Positions 51,934 through 60,635 of a DNA stretch of 64,000 nt are shown here, piece after piece. The number at the start of each line of letters is the position of its first letter. The first letter of the stretch is position 1. The notes below the pieces were generated by a model. The model made no database searches. It worked only from the letters and a program-made list of their open reading frames with translations, and had not been told where the DNA came from. The stretch lies in the NCBI GenBank assembly GCA_938045585.1, contig CALIAU010000011.1:248001-312000 (forward strand), read 5' to 3'. Position numbers and translations under genes: made by a program. Origin of the DNA: an uncultured Saprospiraceae bacterium. Lineage in GTDB: Bacteria > Bacteroidota > Bacteroidia > Chitinophagales > Saprospiraceae.

Positions 51934-54162
51934 ATGAGAAAAAATCTGAATACTACACTTCAGCTAATAACCCCAATATTACTGATGTTTTTAAGCGTAA
52001 ATCTCAGTTTTGCACAAAAAGGAATGGACTTACAAGATGATGATGTGTGTACCACACAAAATCTAGAAGTGAGCGTTTTCCCCTTTGACAATGATGATTT
52101 AACAGCAACAGGAGTTGACTTAAGCTCTTTTAACATTATTTCAGCGCCTAATTTTGGAACGGCTGTCTGGGATGCCTATAGATATATCCTTACATATACA
52201 CCTAATGCAGGTGTTGTGGGTCCGGATCAACTTATCTATGAACTTTGTAACAGCTCAGGCGACTGTTCAGAAGCTACTATTACCATTGATGTACAAGATA
52301 TATCTATAGTACCGATGGTGGATATCTTTACCTATGAAACAGCAAGTTTTTCTGGTAATGTAATATCTAATGATAATATTAATGGACTAAGTAGCAGTGA
52401 CTATACTGTTGTACTTGTGAGCGGACCTACGAATGGTTCAGTTGTCTTACAAACGAATGGAGATTTTACCTATACGCAGAATCCTAATTATCTTGGTAAG
52501 GATTATTTTGTGTATGAAGTGTGTGATGTAACGACTAGTTACTGTGCTGAATCTACTGTAGCCTTACACGCAATGGAAATTCCAGCGGATGCAGATAACT
52601 ATGCACTTATTAATGACTTTGGATTAACCTTTAATGGAAATACAAATCTTATCAATTATTCACTAGATAGAAATAATTCTATAGTGAATACAGATGGTTT
52701 TCCGGTCGTATATAATCTTCTAAGCACTACCAGCAATGGTTCGCTTTTCTTCAATGCAAATGGAACCTTTAGCTATCTTACGGCTTATGACTATGTAGGT
52801 AAAGATGCGTTTAGCTATGAGGTATGTATTGATGGAAATTGTACTACTGCTCAAGTGTTTATTGATGTATTACCAGAAAACTTTTCTTGCAGAAGGCATT
52901 TTCCAGTAGCATTAAACAATACAGTGGGTGTTTGTAATATAGAGTCATTAGAAGAAAACTTTAGATTCAATGATTTATATTTTGGTTATTATGATGACTT
53001 AGAGATATCCATCTTAAATGGACCGGAACATGGTACATTGCATTTTGACCAAGAAGGAAATTTCACATACCTGCCTGTTCCTGAATTTGAGGGAATAGAT
53101 CGTATTGAATATGAGATTTGTGAAGAAGATATTTCTGTGATGACGTATGATTATACAGAGATGAACACTGATTTGGATATTGCACTTGGTACTAGCTCTG
53201 ATATGCTGGAAGAATCTATAATGATAACTGAAGCAGGTGTATTATCTGATTTCAATATTACTGTAGAGCTAACGCATGATGCTTTGGAAGAATTACAATT
53301 GAACCTGGTACATCCAAATGGTACTGTAATTCCACTTGCAAGTAATATATGCACTGGATCTGGAACTCTACATCTTATATTTAAAGATGGAGCTGCTACA
53401 AATGTCAATTGTGGATTAGCAGCAGCGCAGGAAGTGTCACCACTCAGTCCATTGGCTGATGTATTAGGGACACAAATTGCTGGAGAATGGAAATTGCAGT
53501 TGATTGATAATACAGAAAATGATAATCAGGGAGTCTTAAGTTCTTGGGGAATGGAAACCGTTCTTAATCCAACAAAAGAAAGAGATTGCAGAACTGCATG
53601 GATAGAAATTCCAGTAATTAGTAAGACCGTCATAAGTTTGGATTTAGAATTACTAGATTTCAAAGCACAATTAGCAGGAGATAATACTGTGGAACTGCAG
53701 TGGATATCGAATGAATATGGTGAAGCTTCTGATTTCTTAGTTGAACGTTCACAAACTGGATTCTCTGATTGGAAAGTTATAGGGAAAGTAGATGCAAAGA
53801 ATGTACTAGCAGCTTCTTATGCTTTTAGCGATAAGGAGGCAGCATCAGGAAAGAACTACTACAGATTATTGAAAAGAGAAAATAACGGGGCTCAGTTTTA
53901 TTCTGACATACGTGTTGTAGAAATAAACGACAGAGGAAGAAACGGACTTTTGTCATCACTTACGGATAATAGATTAATCTATAGTTTAGATGAAACTCAG
54001 GTGGTAGAAATAGAAATATTCAATACTGCTGGTCAGCGCGTACGTCAGTTACAAGTGCACGGAACTACTGAAATAAACATTGAAGAATTACAAACAGGTA
54101 TGTATATATCTGTTATGCACACTGCAACAGGAATTGTCAGTGAGAAATTCTTTGTAAAATAA
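51934..54162 (+). CDS. T9SS-sorted surface protein with cadherin-like repeats and a P-domain
   Basis: This protein of 742 residues has a signal peptide (about 1-27, NLSFAQ). Four cadherin/VCBS-like immunoglobulin repeats of about 90-110 residues follow (each with a GPxxGxxxxxxxGxFxYxPxxxYxGxDxFxYExC pattern), then a proprotein-convertase P-domain (about 410-545: LTHDALEELQLNLVHPNG, GEWKLQLIDNTE, GVLSSWGME). A T9SS type A sorting domain (EIFNTAGQRVRQL, LQTGMYISVM) ends it. The P-domain normally accompanies a protease, but no protease domain is present. It probably acts in adhesion. A terminator lies 24 bases past the stop. Confidence 0.85.
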   Translation: MRKNLNTTLQLITPILLMFLSVNLSFAQKGMDLQDDDVCTTQNLEVSVFPFDNDDLTATGVDLSSFNIISAPNFGTAVWDAYRYILTYTPNAGVVGPDQLIYELCNSSGDCSEATITIDVQDISIVPMVDIFTYETASFSGNVISNDNINGLSSSDYTVVLVSGPTNGSVVLQTNGDFTYTQNPNYLGKDYFVYEVCDVTTSYCAESTVALHAMEIPADADNYALINDFGLTFNGNTNLINYSLDRNNSIVNTDGFPVVYNLLSTTSNGSLFFNANGTFSYLTAYDYVGKDAFSYEVCIDGNCTTAQVFIDVLPENFSCRRHFPVALNNTVGVCNIESLEENFRFNDLYFGYYDDLEISILNGPEHGTLHFDQEGNFTYLPVPEFEGIDRIEYEICEEDISVMTYDYTEMNTDLDIALGTSSDMLEESIMITEAGVLSDFNITVELTHDALEELQLNLVHPNGTVIPLASNICTGSGTLHLIFKDGAATNVNCGLAAAQEVSPLSPLADVLGTQIAGEWKLQLIDNTENDNQGVLSSWGMETVLNPTKERDCRTAWIEIPVISKTVISLDLELLDFKAQLAGDNTVELQWISNEYGEASDFLVERSQTGFSDWKVIGKVDAKNVLAASYAFSDKEAASGKNYYRLLKRENNGAQFYSDIRVVEINDRGRNGLLSSLTDNRLIYSLDETQVVEIEIFNTAGQRVRQLQVHGTTEINIEELQTGMYISVMHTATGIVSEKFFVK

Positions 54163-54185
54163 AATGTTTGCATAAACATGCTTGG

Positions 54186-54216
54186 AGGGCTTGCAGTATA
54201 TGCAGGCCCTTTTTTT
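54186..54216 (+). terminator. Rho-independent terminator after the P-domain T9SS gene
   Basis: A 10-bp stem with one G-U pair (arms 54186-54195 and 54201-54210, 5-base loop) followed by a T run of about seven. Confidence 0.88.
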
Positions 54217-54235
54217 ATGTATGCATATTATAGTA

Positions 54236-54385
54236 TTACGTCAAGCCTCGCGTGAGCTGCCTGGAAGGTGGACGGAGTCCAGACCCTGCCTGCGTGCGTA
54301 AGCAGGTAGGCCATTTAGGGGCCGACCGAATAGGGAGCCTAGAAGGGAGCGACCTATATCTGTAAAGATATGGGGCACGCCCAAT
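54236..54385. repeat. GC-rich structured intergenic element B
   Basis: A GC-rich non-coding block between the terminator and the convergent aminotransferase stop. It contains a 9-bp hairpin (54285-54293/54302-54310, one G-T pair) and a second 9-bp hairpin (54353-54361/54366-54374). After the second comes CACGCCC (54376-54382), the same tail as element A (29863-29869). No frame looks like a protein. Confidence 0.5.
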
Positions 54386-54405
54386 TCAATAAAAAAGATA
54401 TTGTC

Positions 54406-55614
54406 TTACTTAAAGTTTTGAAGGACATCCTTCATTCTAGCAAGTGCTTCTACTAATTGTTCGTCCGCTGCTGCATAGGATAATCTAAAGCACTGATCAT
54501 CTCCAAACGCTGCACCGGCGACAACTGCTACATGGGCTTCGCTTAAAATGATGTTAGAAAAATCGTTACTATTATTTATGGTTAGAAGACCATTTGATCT
54601 ACCATATAATTTACTGATGTTAGGGAAGATGTAAAAGGCACCATCTGGGTTATTGCATGTAATACCTGGGATGTCATTAATCAAGGACAAGACAAGTTCT
54701 TTACGTCTTAGGAAAGCAGCCTTCATGTTTTGGGTGGGTCCCATGTCACCAGAAAGTGCTTCTGCTGCCGCCTTCTGACCAAAGGCATTTGCACCTGAAG
54801 TAAATTGGCCTTGTACCTTCGCACAGGCCTTGGCTAACCAGTCTGGCGCACCCATATAACCTAGTCTCCAACCCGTCATTGCAAAGCCTTTGGAGAAACC
54901 GTTTACTGTAATAGTTTGGTCTTTGACAATGTCAAATTCACCGATGCTGGTATGCTTTCCTAGAAAATTAATGTGTTCGTAAATTTCGTCCGAAACGACA
55001 AAGAGATTATCATATTTGTCGATCACTTTAGCCAATGCAAGTAATTCATCATGACTATATACCGAGCCCGTAGGATTACATGGAGATGAAAATAAGACAA
55101 TCTTAGATTTAGGATTTATTGCAGCCTCTAACTGGTCTGGTGTTACTTTAAAATCTTTTTCAATACCAGCTTTCACAAATACAGGAGTTCCTCCTGCGAA
55201 GCGTACGATATCATTATAGGAGACCCAATAGGGTGTAAAAATGATAACCTCATCACCTGGATTAAGAAGGCTTAGCATGATGTTAGCAATGGTTTGCTTG
55301 GCACCATTAGAAACAACAATTTGATCTTTGGAATAATCTAGATTATTGTCACGCTTAAATTTTTGCGAGATGGCCTCACGTAAATCAGGGAGTCCTGGTA
55401 CAGGTGTATATTTAGTAAAGCCCTCATCCAGTGCTTTTTTCGCATATTCTTTAATATGTTCTGGAGTATCAAAGTCGGGTTGACCAATACTTAGGCTTAT
55501 AACATCCTTCCCTTGAGCGCGTAGGTCTCTTGCCTTTTGAGCCATTTTTAAAGTAGCTGACTCAGACATATTTTGCAATTTCTTGGAAAGGTACTTTGTT
55601 TTATCTATTGCCAT
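54406..55614 (-). CDS. Aspartate-type aminotransferase (class I/II)
   Basis: This PLP aminotransferase of 402 residues has IGQPDFDTP, the SPCNPTGSVY loop, the PLP-contact VSDEIYEH and the Schiff-base Lys242 in FSKGFAMTGWRLGY. It is most like the aspC subgroup common in Gram-positives and Bacteroidota. The substrates are probably aspartate and 2-oxoglutarate, but prephenate or alanine types cannot be excluded. The ATG at 55614 is chosen; the earlier in-frame codon at 55632 lies where transcription would begin, given the promoter box at 55635-55642. Confidence 0.88.
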   Translation of the reverse strand: MAIDKTKYLSKKLQNMSESATLKMAQKARDLRAQGKDVISLSIGQPDFDTPEHIKEYAKKALDEGFTKYTPVPGLPDLREAISQKFKRDNNLDYSKDQIVVSNGAKQTIANIMLSLLNPGDEVIIFTPYWVSYNDIVRFAGGTPVFVKAGIEKDFKVTPDQLEAAINPKSKIVLFSSPCNPTGSVYSHDELLALAKVIDKYDNLFVVSDEIYEHINFLGKHTSIGEFDIVKDQTITVNGFSKGFAMTGWRLGYMGAPDWLAKACAKVQGQFTSGANAFGQKAAAEALSGDMGPTQNMKAAFLRRKELVLSLINDIPGITCNNPDGAFYIFPNISKLYGRSNGLLTINNSNDFSNIILSEAHVAVVAGAAFGDDQCFRLSYAAADEQLVEALARMKDVLQNFK

Positions 55615-55634
55615 TTCTAATTTTTTAAGCAAAT

Positions 55635-55642
55635 CAAAAGTA
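55635..55642 (-). promoter_or_regulatory. Promoter -7 box (TACTTTTG) for the aminotransferase
   Basis: A full minus-strand TAnnTTTG match ending 20 bases before the ATG at 55614, the same spacing as for the carboxyltransferase and purK genes. It is divergent from the asparaginase promoter at 55677-55684. Confidence 0.55.
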
Positions 55643-55676
55643 AGTTATCTAAGAAACATATTTAGTTTTTTAAATA

Positions 55677-55684
55677 TATATTTG
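55677..55684 (+). promoter_or_regulatory. Promoter -7 box (TATATTTG) for the asparaginase-like gene
   Basis: A plus-strand TATATTTG ends 17 bases before the ATG at 55702. It is paired divergently with the aminotransferase box, so the 87-base gap carries both promoters. Confidence 0.5.
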
Positions 55685-55701
55685 GAGATATAATAGAAGA
55701 C

Positions 55702-56199
55702 ATGTCAAAAACGATACAGGTCTATGTGACTGGAGGGACTTTCGATAAGGATTACGATTTCATTAGTGGCGAACTCTACTTTAAGGATACCCATCTCAAG
55801 GCTATGTTTGAGCGCGGTAGGTGTAATCTAGATATCGATATCAAAACCCTCATGATGATAGACAGTCTAGAAATGACGGAAGAGGATAGAGATATCATAG
55901 TGCACTCATGTAAAAAGACGAAGAATTCTATGATCATTCTTACCCATGGTACAGATACTATGGTGGATACGGCTAAACGCCTAGCTGAAGCCGATATAAA
56001 GGATAAAACGATCGTGCTTACCGGTGCTATGATACCCTATGCCTTTGGTACTTCCTCTGACGGGTTCTTTAATTTGGGAAGTGCATTGGCATTTGTACAG
56101 CTTCTACGACCGGGTGTATTTATAGCTATGAATGGCAGATTCTACAACTGGGATAGGGTACGTAAGAACAGATCTACGGGTTATTTTGAGCAGATTTGA
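55702..56199 (+). CDS. Single-domain asparaginase-like protein
   Basis: This protein of 165 residues matches only the N-terminal domain of type I/II L-asparaginase. The catalytic threonine motif TGGTFD (10-15), THGTDT (81-86) and Lys102 in DKTIVLTGAM are all present. The C-terminal domain, which supplies contacts at the active site and dimer interface in the 330-residue enzymes, is missing. The end of the frame looks natural (STGYFEQI and stop) with no nearby continuation. Such half-length proteins occur in other Bacteroidota. Whether it hydrolyses asparagine is uncertain. Confidence 0.8.
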   Translation: MSKTIQVYVTGGTFDKDYDFISGELYFKDTHLKAMFERGRCNLDIDIKTLMMIDSLEMTEEDRDIIVHSCKKTKNSMIILTHGTDTMVDTAKRLAEADIKDKTIVLTGAMIPYAFGTSSDGFFNLGSALAFVQLLRPGVFIAMNGRFYNWDRVRKNRSTGYFEQI

Positions 56200-56286
56200 A
56201 AATAATCCGTTGTTATACAGTGTATTAACATATATAAGAAATTTTAAATATTTATTTACATATTAAAGATTTTTGTAATAAATAAC

Positions 56287-56294
56287 TACCTTTG
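56287..56294 (+). promoter_or_regulatory. Promoter -7 box (TACCTTTG) for the OmpA-family gene
   Basis: A TAnnTTTG match ending 33 bases before the ATG at 56328, in a strongly AT-rich 128-base gap. Confidence 0.5.
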
Positions 56295-56327
56295 GCATAG
56301 ATTAGGATCTTAAGAACTATATATGCT

Positions 56328-57920
56328 ATGAATAAGATTATTGTAATAACCGCAATCTTCCTCACACTCACACTCACTACAACACAGGCGCAAAATCCAT
56401 ATTATAACAATGGAATCAGTGTAAAATCTCTCTTTATGGACTATCAATCGCAGAATGGTGGCTCATTAACAGATTTTAAATCCTATCACCATGGCTTTGA
56501 AATAGGCTATATGGAGAATTTGCAAAGAAATATAAACTTGGTTGTCCCAATAAAAGTGGGCGTTGTATCAAGTCACAATAACCCTGTAGGCGATCTAGAT
56601 AGATGTCTGCATAAGACGGTTTATGGTATAGATGCCATTTTACAGTATCAATGGTATAAGCCCGAATCCCAAATAACTCCATATATTATGGGAGGTCTTG
56701 GTGGTGTTTCTGAGGTTGAAGGCAATTTTAATATTCAGGCTCCCATAGGAGCAGGTTTATTTTTTAAAGTAGCAGAAAACGCATATATCAATTGGCAGTC
56801 AGAGTATCGTCTCTCTTTTGCAGACGATAGAAATAATTTACATCACGGTCTAGGTTTCGTCTATTTAATGAACAAGAGAGGGAAATCTGATCTGATGGAT
56901 AAGATGAAAGAAAAGAAGACTTTGAAGGGCGATTCAGATGGTGATGGTATTGCAGATGATTTAGATCTATGTCCTCAGTCATTTGGCCCAAGAGAGTTGA
57001 ATGGTTGTCCAGATGGAGATATGGATGGCATAGCTGATTATAAAGATGCCTGTCCTTCCACACCGGGTCTAAAAGCATTTAATGGTTGTCCAGATACGGA
57101 TGGCGATGGAATATCTGATAAAGACGATGAATGTCCAAATATGGCAGGCGTGCTTTCAAATAACGGTTGTCCAGATAATGATAGAGATAATGATGGTATT
57201 CCAGATAACTTGGATAATTGTCCAAACATAGCAGGAACGCCTGCGAATAATGGTTGTCCTAGTACATCAAGACCAGTGACGCCTCCACCAACAACTCCAG
57301 CAATTCAGGATAGAGATGGTGATGGAGTTATTGATTCACAGGATAGATGTCCAGATCAATGGGGACCTGCATCCAGCTTTGGTTGTGCAGATTCTGATAA
57401 TGATGGTATTCCAGATTACGATGATAAATGTCCAAATGCTCCTGGTATTTCTGTATACAATGGTTGTCCGGATTCTGATGGAGATGGATTAGATGATAGT
57501 AGAGATAAGTGTCCTGGAACCTATGGTTCAGTTGCGAATGGTGGATGTCCAGACATAGCAGCGGAAGATAGAGAAGTCTTAGAGCTAGCAATGCGTGCAG
57601 TACAGTTTGATACAGGAAGAGCGACGCTTAAATCAGAGTCTAACAGAATTCTAAATCAAATTGCAGATATCATGCGAAGATATCCTGGATTTGCATTAAC
57701 TATAGAAGGACACACAGATAATACTGGATCTGCTGGTGCAAACCAAGCATTATCACAGAGAAGAGCCAAGGCTTGCTACGATTATTTAGCGAAGCGTGGA
57801 ATCTCAACAGCTAATATGAAATATGTAGGACATGGTGAGGCTAAACCGATATCTGATAACAACACACTAAGAGGTCGGTCACTCAACAGAAGAGTAGAAT
57901 TTAACTTGTCTCCGAGATAA
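56328..57920 (+). CDS. OmpA-family outer-membrane protein with thrombospondin type 3 repeats
   Basis: This protein of 530 residues has a signal peptide (1-21, TTTQAQ) and an N-terminal beta-barrel-like domain (about 25-185). Seven calcium-binding TSP3 repeats follow (about 200-410, each DxDxDGIxDxxDxCP and a GCPD link), with a Pro/Thr spacer (RPVTPPPTTPA) between the fourth and fifth. The C-terminal OmpA peptidoglycan-binding domain holds FDTGRATL, IEGHTDNTG and SQRRAKACYDYL. It ties the outer membrane to the cell wall. A hairpin terminator follows. Confidence 0.92.
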   Translation: MNKIIVITAIFLTLTLTTTQAQNPYYNNGISVKSLFMDYQSQNGGSLTDFKSYHHGFEIGYMENLQRNINLVVPIKVGVVSSHNNPVGDLDRCLHKTVYGIDAILQYQWYKPESQITPYIMGGLGGVSEVEGNFNIQAPIGAGLFFKVAENAYINWQSEYRLSFADDRNNLHHGLGFVYLMNKRGKSDLMDKMKEKKTLKGDSDGDGIADDLDLCPQSFGPRELNGCPDGDMDGIADYKDACPSTPGLKAFNGCPDTDGDGISDKDDECPNMAGVLSNNGCPDNDRDNDGIPDNLDNCPNIAGTPANNGCPSTSRPVTPPPTTPAIQDRDGDGVIDSQDRCPDQWGPASSFGCADSDNDGIPDYDDKCPNAPGISVYNGCPDSDGDGLDDSRDKCPGTYGSVANGGCPDIAAEDREVLELAMRAVQFDTGRATLKSESNRILNQIADIMRRYPGFALTIEGHTDNTGSAGANQALSQRRAKACYDYLAKRGISTANMKYVGHGEAKPISDNNTLRGRSLNRRVEFNLSPR

Positions 57921-57949
57921 GCGAGAATATACCTGAAATTCAAAAAAGG

Positions 57950-57978
57950 AGCTGCAATTTTATTGCGGCTTTCTTTTT
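57950..57978 (+). terminator. Probable terminator after the OmpA-family gene
   Basis: An 8-bp stem with one G-T pair (arms 57950-57957 and 57963-57970) followed by a T-rich run. Confidence 0.7.
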
Positions 57979-58030
57979 GTCCCATGGTTTCATTGAATTG
58001 TTTAATTTACGCGAGGAATTAGAATTGTGT

Positions 58031-59464
58031 ATGCAAAGTAAGCACTCAAGTCTTAGTTATTATGCGTTAATAGTTGCAGCAGTTATTTTGTTTGCACTCA
58101 CAGTCTATCGCGCAGCAAATCTCTCGATGACACATGATGAGAGTGGTACCTATCTCTTTTTTATCCAAGAGAATGTGATGGATTATTTCCACGAAAAGAA
58201 ACTGTGGAAATCGGCTAATAATCATTTGTTAAATACGGTAGGCATGCAAGCGAGTGTCCATGCATTTGGCCAGAGCGATTTGACTGTACGACTTCCCAAT
58301 GTCTTGTCAGGTTTATTGTATCTCGTTTCTATTCTGGGTCTTATTCGGATTTCATTTAAACGATGGGAGATACAGCTCTTAGCCTTTGCCTTGCTGGCTC
58401 TGAATCCATTTGTGAACGATTTCTTCTCGCTGGCGCGTGGCTATGGCATGAGTGTAGGATTCCAATTATTCGCCCTGTATCAATTTGTCTTATTCTTTAA
58501 GAAGCAGCAAAACTTACATCTTGTCTTAGCCTATCTAGGACTGGGTTTTGCCTCACTATCTTTATTTACGAATCTTTTATTTATTCCAGCCTGCACAGCT
58601 GCACTCTGGTTAATCTACTTTCTTGATCGAGAGAGGTATAAGGATTCTGTCTTAGAAATTTTTGCAACACCTATAGTAGCAAGTGTAGCAATAGCTATTC
58701 TGGTCTATGTCCCTATATATGCTCTTAGTAGCTTGGACGAATTTAAATGGGGTGCTAAGAGTCTTTTTAAAACGAATATAAATCTCACTAAGGATAGTTT
58801 GTATGGGAAAGCTTATTTAGGAGGGGATACTGCGGATATCTTATCCGTGCTCTTAGCAGCAACAGTTATGCTGGGAGCCTTCTTTTCAATTTTTTATGAG
58901 AAACTTAGGTCGAGCTATGAAAACCACAGGTCTTATTTTTTTGTGAGCGTTTCTTTTTTAATGTTAATCTTCGGGATGATCTGTGCCTATTTTATTCTAG
59001 GCAGTAAATATCCCGATGGAAGAAAAAGTACCATGCTTATTCCAATTATGGCCTTAGTTATTGCTTACTTTTTTGATAGTATTTCTTGGAAGCACATGAA
59101 ATATATAACATGGGTCGTAAGTCTTGCATTGGTTTATCATTTCTTCGCATCCTTCAAAATGGGACAGGTTAAAGAATGGTGGTATGATAGGAATACCAAG
59201 GATTTTGTCGAAATTATTAAGGCCGATGCACAGGGTGCTGAAGCGAAGGTAGCTACACACTGGTTGTTTCATCCAACCTTAAAGTATTATATCAATACTA
59301 ATCAATACGAGAATCTAGTCTTACAACGCTATAGCAAAAAATTACTGTCTGAAGAGGTCTATGATTATTTTATCGCAACAGGGTCAGACTGGAAGCAATT
59401 AGAGGATAAGTATACAAAGTTGCATACAGACAATCATGGGATGCTGGTGTTGAAGAAGAAGTGA
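58031..59464 (+). CDS. GT39/ArnT-like membrane glycosyltransferase
   Basis: This protein of 477 residues has about ten or more transmembrane helices. An early acidic catalytic motif in the first periplasmic loop (THDESGTYLFF, Asp-Glu) and the SDLTVRLPNVLSG segment are typical of the GT-C (PMT/ArnT) fold. It would use a polyprenyl-phosphate sugar to modify a surface lipid or glycan. The ATG at 58031 is chosen; the upstream in-frame start at 57977 lies within the terminator. Acceptor unknown. Confidence 0.78.
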   Translation: MQSKHSSLSYYALIVAAVILFALTVYRAANLSMTHDESGTYLFFIQENVMDYFHEKKLWKSANNHLLNTVGMQASVHAFGQSDLTVRLPNVLSGLLYLVSILGLIRISFKRWEIQLLAFALLALNPFVNDFFSLARGYGMSVGFQLFALYQFVLFFKKQQNLHLVLAYLGLGFASLSLFTNLLFIPACTAALWLIYFLDRERYKDSVLEIFATPIVASVAIAILVYVPIYALSSLDEFKWGAKSLFKTNINLTKDSLYGKAYLGGDTADILSVLLAATVMLGAFFSIFYEKLRSSYENHRSYFFVSVSFLMLIFGMICAYFILGSKYPDGRKSTMLIPIMALVIAYFFDSISWKHMKYITWVVSLALVYHFFASFKMGQVKEWWYDRNTKDFVEIIKADAQGAEAKVATHWLFHPTLKYYINTNQYENLVLQRYSKKLLSEEVYDYFIATGSDWKQLEDKYTKLHTDNHGMLVLKKK

Positions 59465-59541
59465 TTTGTGGGTAGTTAATAGTATTGAATTCAGCTAATT
59501 CTACTTGCATTTATTCATTAGATTGAATATTTTGCATATAA

Positions 59542-59556
59542 TACCAGAATATGGTA
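59542..59556. promoter_or_regulatory. Possible ParD operator (TACCA-N5-TGGTA)
   Basis: A perfect 5-bp inverted repeat with a 5-base spacer, 20 bases before the parD ATG. A TATAAT-like hexamer overlaps its left side (59537-59542). ParD proteins repress their own operon by binding such sites; the binding here is inferred. Confidence 0.45.
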
Positions 59557-59575
59557 CTATCAATTATATAATATC

Positions 59576-59827
59576 ATGGCAAAAAACACATCCATAATTT
59601 TAGGAGATCATTTTGATAAATTTGTTCAAAATGAAATTAAATCCGGTCGCTATTCCTCGGCTAGTGAGGTGCTACGTAGTGGCTTAAGACTCTTAGAGAT
59701 TGAGAAAAATAAGATTAAAGCTATAAATAAAGCATTAGCTACAGGTGAAGAGAGTGGTAGGCCTCGGACTTTCGATAATGAGGAATTTAAAAATAGAATG
59801 CGCAAGAAGTACGATATAGATGCTTGA
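59576..59827 (+). CDS. ParD-like antitoxin
   Basis: This protein of 83 residues has a ribbon-helix-helix N-terminus (SIILGDHFDKFVQNEIKSGR, then SSASEVLRSGLRLLE) and an acidic or flexible C-terminus that would wrap the toxin. It is the usual layout of ParD: antitoxin first, overlapping the toxin gene by 8 bases. An inverted repeat at 59542-59556 is a candidate operator. Confidence 0.88.
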   Translation: MAKNTSIILGDHFDKFVQNEIKSGRYSSASEVLRSGLRLLEIEKNKIKAINKALATGEESGRPRTFDNEEFKNRMRKKYDIDA

Positions 59828-60113
59828 TCTATTATTAACTCCCAAGGCTGAAGTTGATTTAGAAGATATCTATGTATATACATTGCAGTCTTGGGGTGTA
59901 AAACAAGCGGAAAGTTATCAAGATGAACTGTTTAACTCCTTTATAACAATTTTGAATAATCCTCTTATTGGATCCATTTACTATTATAAGAAGGGGAATT
60001 ATAGAAAATTAAAAACAAACAGACATTTAGTATTCTATAGGACGACTAATAAGAAATGTATCATAGTCAGAATTTTACATGAAAGGATGGATTTAGAAAT
60101 AAACCTAGAATAA
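59820..60113 (+). CDS. ParE/RelE-superfamily toxin
   Basis: This protein of 97 residues has TPKAEVDLEDIYVYT, NPLIGSIYYYKKGNYRKLKTNRHLVFYR and IIVRILHERMDLE, matching ParE-type gyrase toxins. It overlaps the parD gene by 8 bases for translational coupling. Its stop is 6 bases from the convergent purE stop. ParE is inferred from the antitoxin partner and the RILHERMD end; RelE-type RNase action is less likely. Confidence 0.88.
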   Translation: MLDLLLTPKAEVDLEDIYVYTLQSWGVKQAESYQDELFNSFITILNNPLIGSIYYYKKGNYRKLKTNRHLVFYRTTNKKCIIVRILHERMDLEINLE

Positions 60114-60119
60114 AAAGTA

Positions 60120-60635
60120 CTACTTCTCGTAATCAGCCCAACCCTGATCTTCCAGATTCTTAGCCTTGGTAAGCACAGCATCTTTCATTGATGTATTATA
60201 TGCTTTTATTTTTTCAGCTATCGCACTATCTGCACTCCCTAAAATTCTTGCTGCTAATATGCCCGCATTCTTGGCGCCATTTAAAGCAACTGTAGCAACA
60301 GGAATACCATTCGGCATTTGAAGAATGGATAGGATAGAATCCCAACCATCAATGGAGTTTGAAGACTTGATAGGAACACCAATTACAGGTAGCGTAGTCA
60401 AAGAGGCTACCATGCCGGGTAGGTGAGCAGCACCGCCAGCACCAGCTATAATAACTTGGATGCCTCGATCAGCAGCATTCTGTGCATAGCTTACCATACG
60501 TTCAGCAGTACGATGTGCAGAAACAACCGTAAGTTCAAAGGGTATGTCCATTGATTCTAAAAATTCAGCTGCTGCCTTCATAACTGGAAGGTCAGAATCT
60601 GAACCCATTATTACACCTACTTTTGCTGTACTCAT
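60120..60635 (-). CDS. purE: N5-CAIR mutase PurE
   Basis: This enzyme of 171 residues of purine synthesis (class I PurE) rearranges N5-CAIR to CAIR. It has [28 protein letters not shown] and the [10 protein letters not shown] end. It overlaps the purK stop by 4 bases and is co-transcribed with it. Confidence 0.95.
   Translation of the reverse strand: MSTAKVGVIMGSDSDLPVMKAAAEFLESMDIPFELTVVSAHRTAERMVSYAQNAADRGIQVIIAGAGGAAHLPGMVASLTTLPVIGVPIKSSNSIDGWDSILSILQMPNGIPVATVALNGAKNAGILAARILGSADSAIAEKIKAYNTSMKDAVLTKAKNLEDQGWADYEK

Noticed and set aside
56788-57591. Minus-strand frames in the OmpA/TSP3 repeat region
   Set aside because: They arise from the repeated calcium-binding codons read backwards and have no domain or start signal.
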